Source: Spirochaetia bacterium | GTDB taxonomy: Bacteria; Spirochaetota; Spirochaetia; Treponematales; Breznakiellaceae | Direction: 5' to 3' | DNA length: 13,914 nt | Assembly (NCBI GenBank): GCA_025997595.1 | Contig: BNUU01000043.1 | Span: forward strand, 1 to 13,914 | Shown: piece after piece, positions 12,691-13,914 of the stretch | Layout of the letters: the number at the start of each line of letters is the position of its first letter | How positions within the stretch are numbered: position 1 is the first letter of the stretch | Position numbers and translations under genes: made by a program | Notes under the pieces: generated by a model | Databases searched by the model: none | What the model saw: the letters and a program-made list of their open reading frames with translations, nothing else | Told to the model about the DNA's origin: nothing

Positions 12691-13914
12691 ATGCAAATTA
12701 CGGATCCAAAATACGGGAATTATGTGCAAATTCTCAAAGAAGAGCTGGTGCCCGCCATGGGCTGTACCGAGCCGGCGGCGATTGCCTATGCCGCCGCCCT
12801 GGCCCGGAAGGAGCTTGGTCAGATTCCCGGCCGGGTCCTTATCGAGGTGAGCGGCAATATCGTCAAAAACGTGAAAAGCGTGGTGGTGCCGAATACCGGA
12901 GGACTTAAGGGGATTGAGGCCGCCGCCGCTGCGGGCATTATCGCCGGAAAAAGCGAAAAAAAGCTGGAAGTAATCACCGCCGTCAGCGGGGAGCAGAAAA
13001 AGGAAATCGAAGCCTACCTGAAATCCGCCCAGTTTGAGGTGCGGATGGCCGATACGGGGAGGATCTTCGACATCATCGTTACCTGCTTCTCGGGGGATTC
13101 TTCGGCAAAGGTACAAATTGCCGATTCCCATACCAATGTGGTTCTGATAGAGAAAAACGGGAAGGTCATCTATTCCGGCGGCGGGAAGGATGAGAAAAAA
13201 GAGACCGACCGCAGCCTCCTTTCGGTGGCGGACATCATTGATTTTGCGGATACCCTGCGGATCGAAGATGTCCGGGAAGCCATTGAACGGCAGATTGAGT
13301 TTAATTCGGCGATTTCCGCGGAGGGCCTCCGGGGGCATTACGGCGCCAATATCGGCCGGGTGTTGATGAAGGGCTACGGCGGCGACATCAAGGGCCGGGC
13401 AAAGGCCGCCGCCGCCGCAGGCTCCGATGCCCGGATGAGCGGCTGCGAGCTGCCGGTGATCATCCTTTCCGGGAGCGGCAACCAGGGTATGACCGCGTCC
13501 CTGCCGGTGATTGAATACGCAAAGGAACTGAAGACCGACCGGGACGGCCTGATCCGTGCCCTGGTGGTGGCGGACCTTATCACCGTACACCTTAAAACCG
13601 GCATCGGCCGACTTTCCGCCTATTGCGGGGTGGTCAGCGCCGGGGCCGGGGCCGGGGCGGGCATCGCCTATCTCCACGGGGGCCGGATGGAGGAAATTTC
13701 CCACACCATCGTTAATGCCCTGGCGATTGATTCGGGGATGGTCTGCGATGGGGCAAAGCCCTCCTGCGCCGCGAAGATTGCCACTGCGGTGGATGTGGGG
13801 ATCATGGGTTATGAGATGTATAAAAACGGACAGCAGTTCTACGGCGGGGATGGTATCATCGCAAAGGGTGTGGAAAATACCATCAAAAACATTAACCGTC
13901 TCGGAAAGGAGGGA
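12691..13914 (+). CDS. cyuA: L-cysteine desulfidase, CyuA/YhaM (UPF0597) family, 3' end cut by window
   Basis: The visible 408 residues match the UPF0597/YhaM family, related to the alpha part of Fe-S serine dehydratases, whose members split L-cysteine into sulfide, ammonia and pyruvate in the cytoplasm. Conserved blocks include PAMGCTEPAAIAYAAA (21-36), VSGNIVKNVKSVVVPNTGG, GSGNQGMTASLPV (261-273), AYCGVVSAGAGAG and GMVCDGAKPSCAAK (349-362). C24, C312 and C352 have nearly the same spacing as the three proposed 4Fe-4S ligands of the Methanocaldococcus jannaschii enzyme as I recall them. GGAGG lies 6 nt before the ATG. No stop occurs before the edge; about 20-30 residues may be missing by family length. 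It is divergent from the binding-protein gene, inside an organosulfur neighbourhood. Automatic annotation may call it a serine dehydratase alpha-family protein. Confidence 0.9.
   Translation, partial: MQITDPKYGNYVQILKEELVPAMGCTEPAAIAYAAALARKELGQIPGRVLIEVSGNIVKNVKSVVVPNTGGLKGIEAAAAAGIIAGKSEKKLEVITAVSGEQKKEIEAYLKSAQFEVRMADTGRIFDIIVTCFSGDSSAKVQIADSHTNVVLIEKNGKVIYSGGGKDEKKETDRSLLSVADIIDFADTLRIEDVREAIERQIEFNSAISAEGLRGHYGANIGRVLMKGYGGDIKGRAKAAAAAGSDARMSGCELPVIILSGSGNQGMTASLPVIEYAKELKTDRDGLIRALVVADLITVHLKTGIGRLSAYCGVVSAGAGAGAGIAYLHGGRMEEISHTIVNALAIDSGMVCDGAKPSCAAKIATAVDVGIMGYEMYKNGQQFYGGDGIIAKGVENTIKNINRLGKEG

Noticed and set aside
12619..13704. A 361-codon minus-strand open frame at the right end
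   Set aside because: It is antisense to the cysteine desulfidase, whose plus-strand protein shows clear family motifs and a ribosome site. The minus-strand translation is Gly/Pro/His-rich and resembles no family I recognise.
1..13914. CRISPR arrays, tRNA/rRNA genes, insertion sequences, phage genes
   Set aside because: No spaced direct repeats, transposase or integrase motifs, terminal repeats or RNA-gene signatures were seen on either strand. The only long repeated DNA is the paralogous ASST pair.

Overview
The window reads as an anaerobic bacterial chromosome of roughly 50-55% G+C coding sequence with AT-rich gene starts. The combination of a GlgA glycogen synthase, a phenylacetate-CoA ligase paired with a tandem-ACT protein, an oxygen-sensitive Fe-S cysteine desulfidase and a cysteine-free exported binding protein would suit a gut-associated anaerobe. 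A host-associated Treponema-like spirochaete is my best guess. It rests on gene style and recall, not on a phylogenetic marker; no rRNA or tRNA is present.

Layout: (1) 1-478, minus: the N-terminal part of a DASS-family (CitT/SLC13-like) anion transporter, cut by the window edge. (2) 479-838: a 360-bp divergent regulatory region. (3) 839-1534, plus: a GntR/FCD regulator, convergent with the following genes. (4) 1546-9328, minus: seven tightly spaced genes. In transcription order they are an SsuB/TauB-type ABC ATPase, its permease, two tandem arylsulfotransferase-like beta-propeller proteins, phenylacetate-CoA ligase, a tandem-ACT protein and glycogen synthase. (5) 9490-11403, plus: a metallo-beta-lactamase-fold alkylsulfatase (SdsA/BDS1 type), divergent from the ATPase. 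(6) 11467-12483, minus: an exported SsuA/TauA-like substrate-binding protein, convergent with the sulfatase across a strong hairpin. (7) 12691 to the end, plus: a CyuA/YhaM-type (UPF0597) Fe-S L-cysteine desulfidase, open at the 3' edge.

The centre (about 4877-12550) looks like a sulfate-ester acquisition locus. A binding protein, permease and ATPase would import an organic sulfate or sulfonate. Two ASST-like proteins without signal peptides could move the sulfuryl group between phenols in the cytoplasm, and the zinc sulfatase, also without a signal peptide, could hydrolyse alkyl sulfates to sulfate and alcohol. A cysteine desulfidase next door adds a sulfur-handling enzyme. The cytosolic pairing of ASST-like proteins with an alkylsulfatase and a dedicated ABC importer is the most interesting system here. 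Substrates are inferred.

Regulatory sequence is informative. The binding-protein promoter is followed directly by an 11-bp perfect inverted repeat enclosing a GTAT-N4-ATAC palindrome. The nonamer AAAACGTAT in that element recurs in the promoter of the GntR gene, suggesting that the GntR protein controls itself and the importer. Several start codons were placed from Shine-Dalgarno position rather than at the longest open frame: glgA, permease, first ASST and sulfatase.
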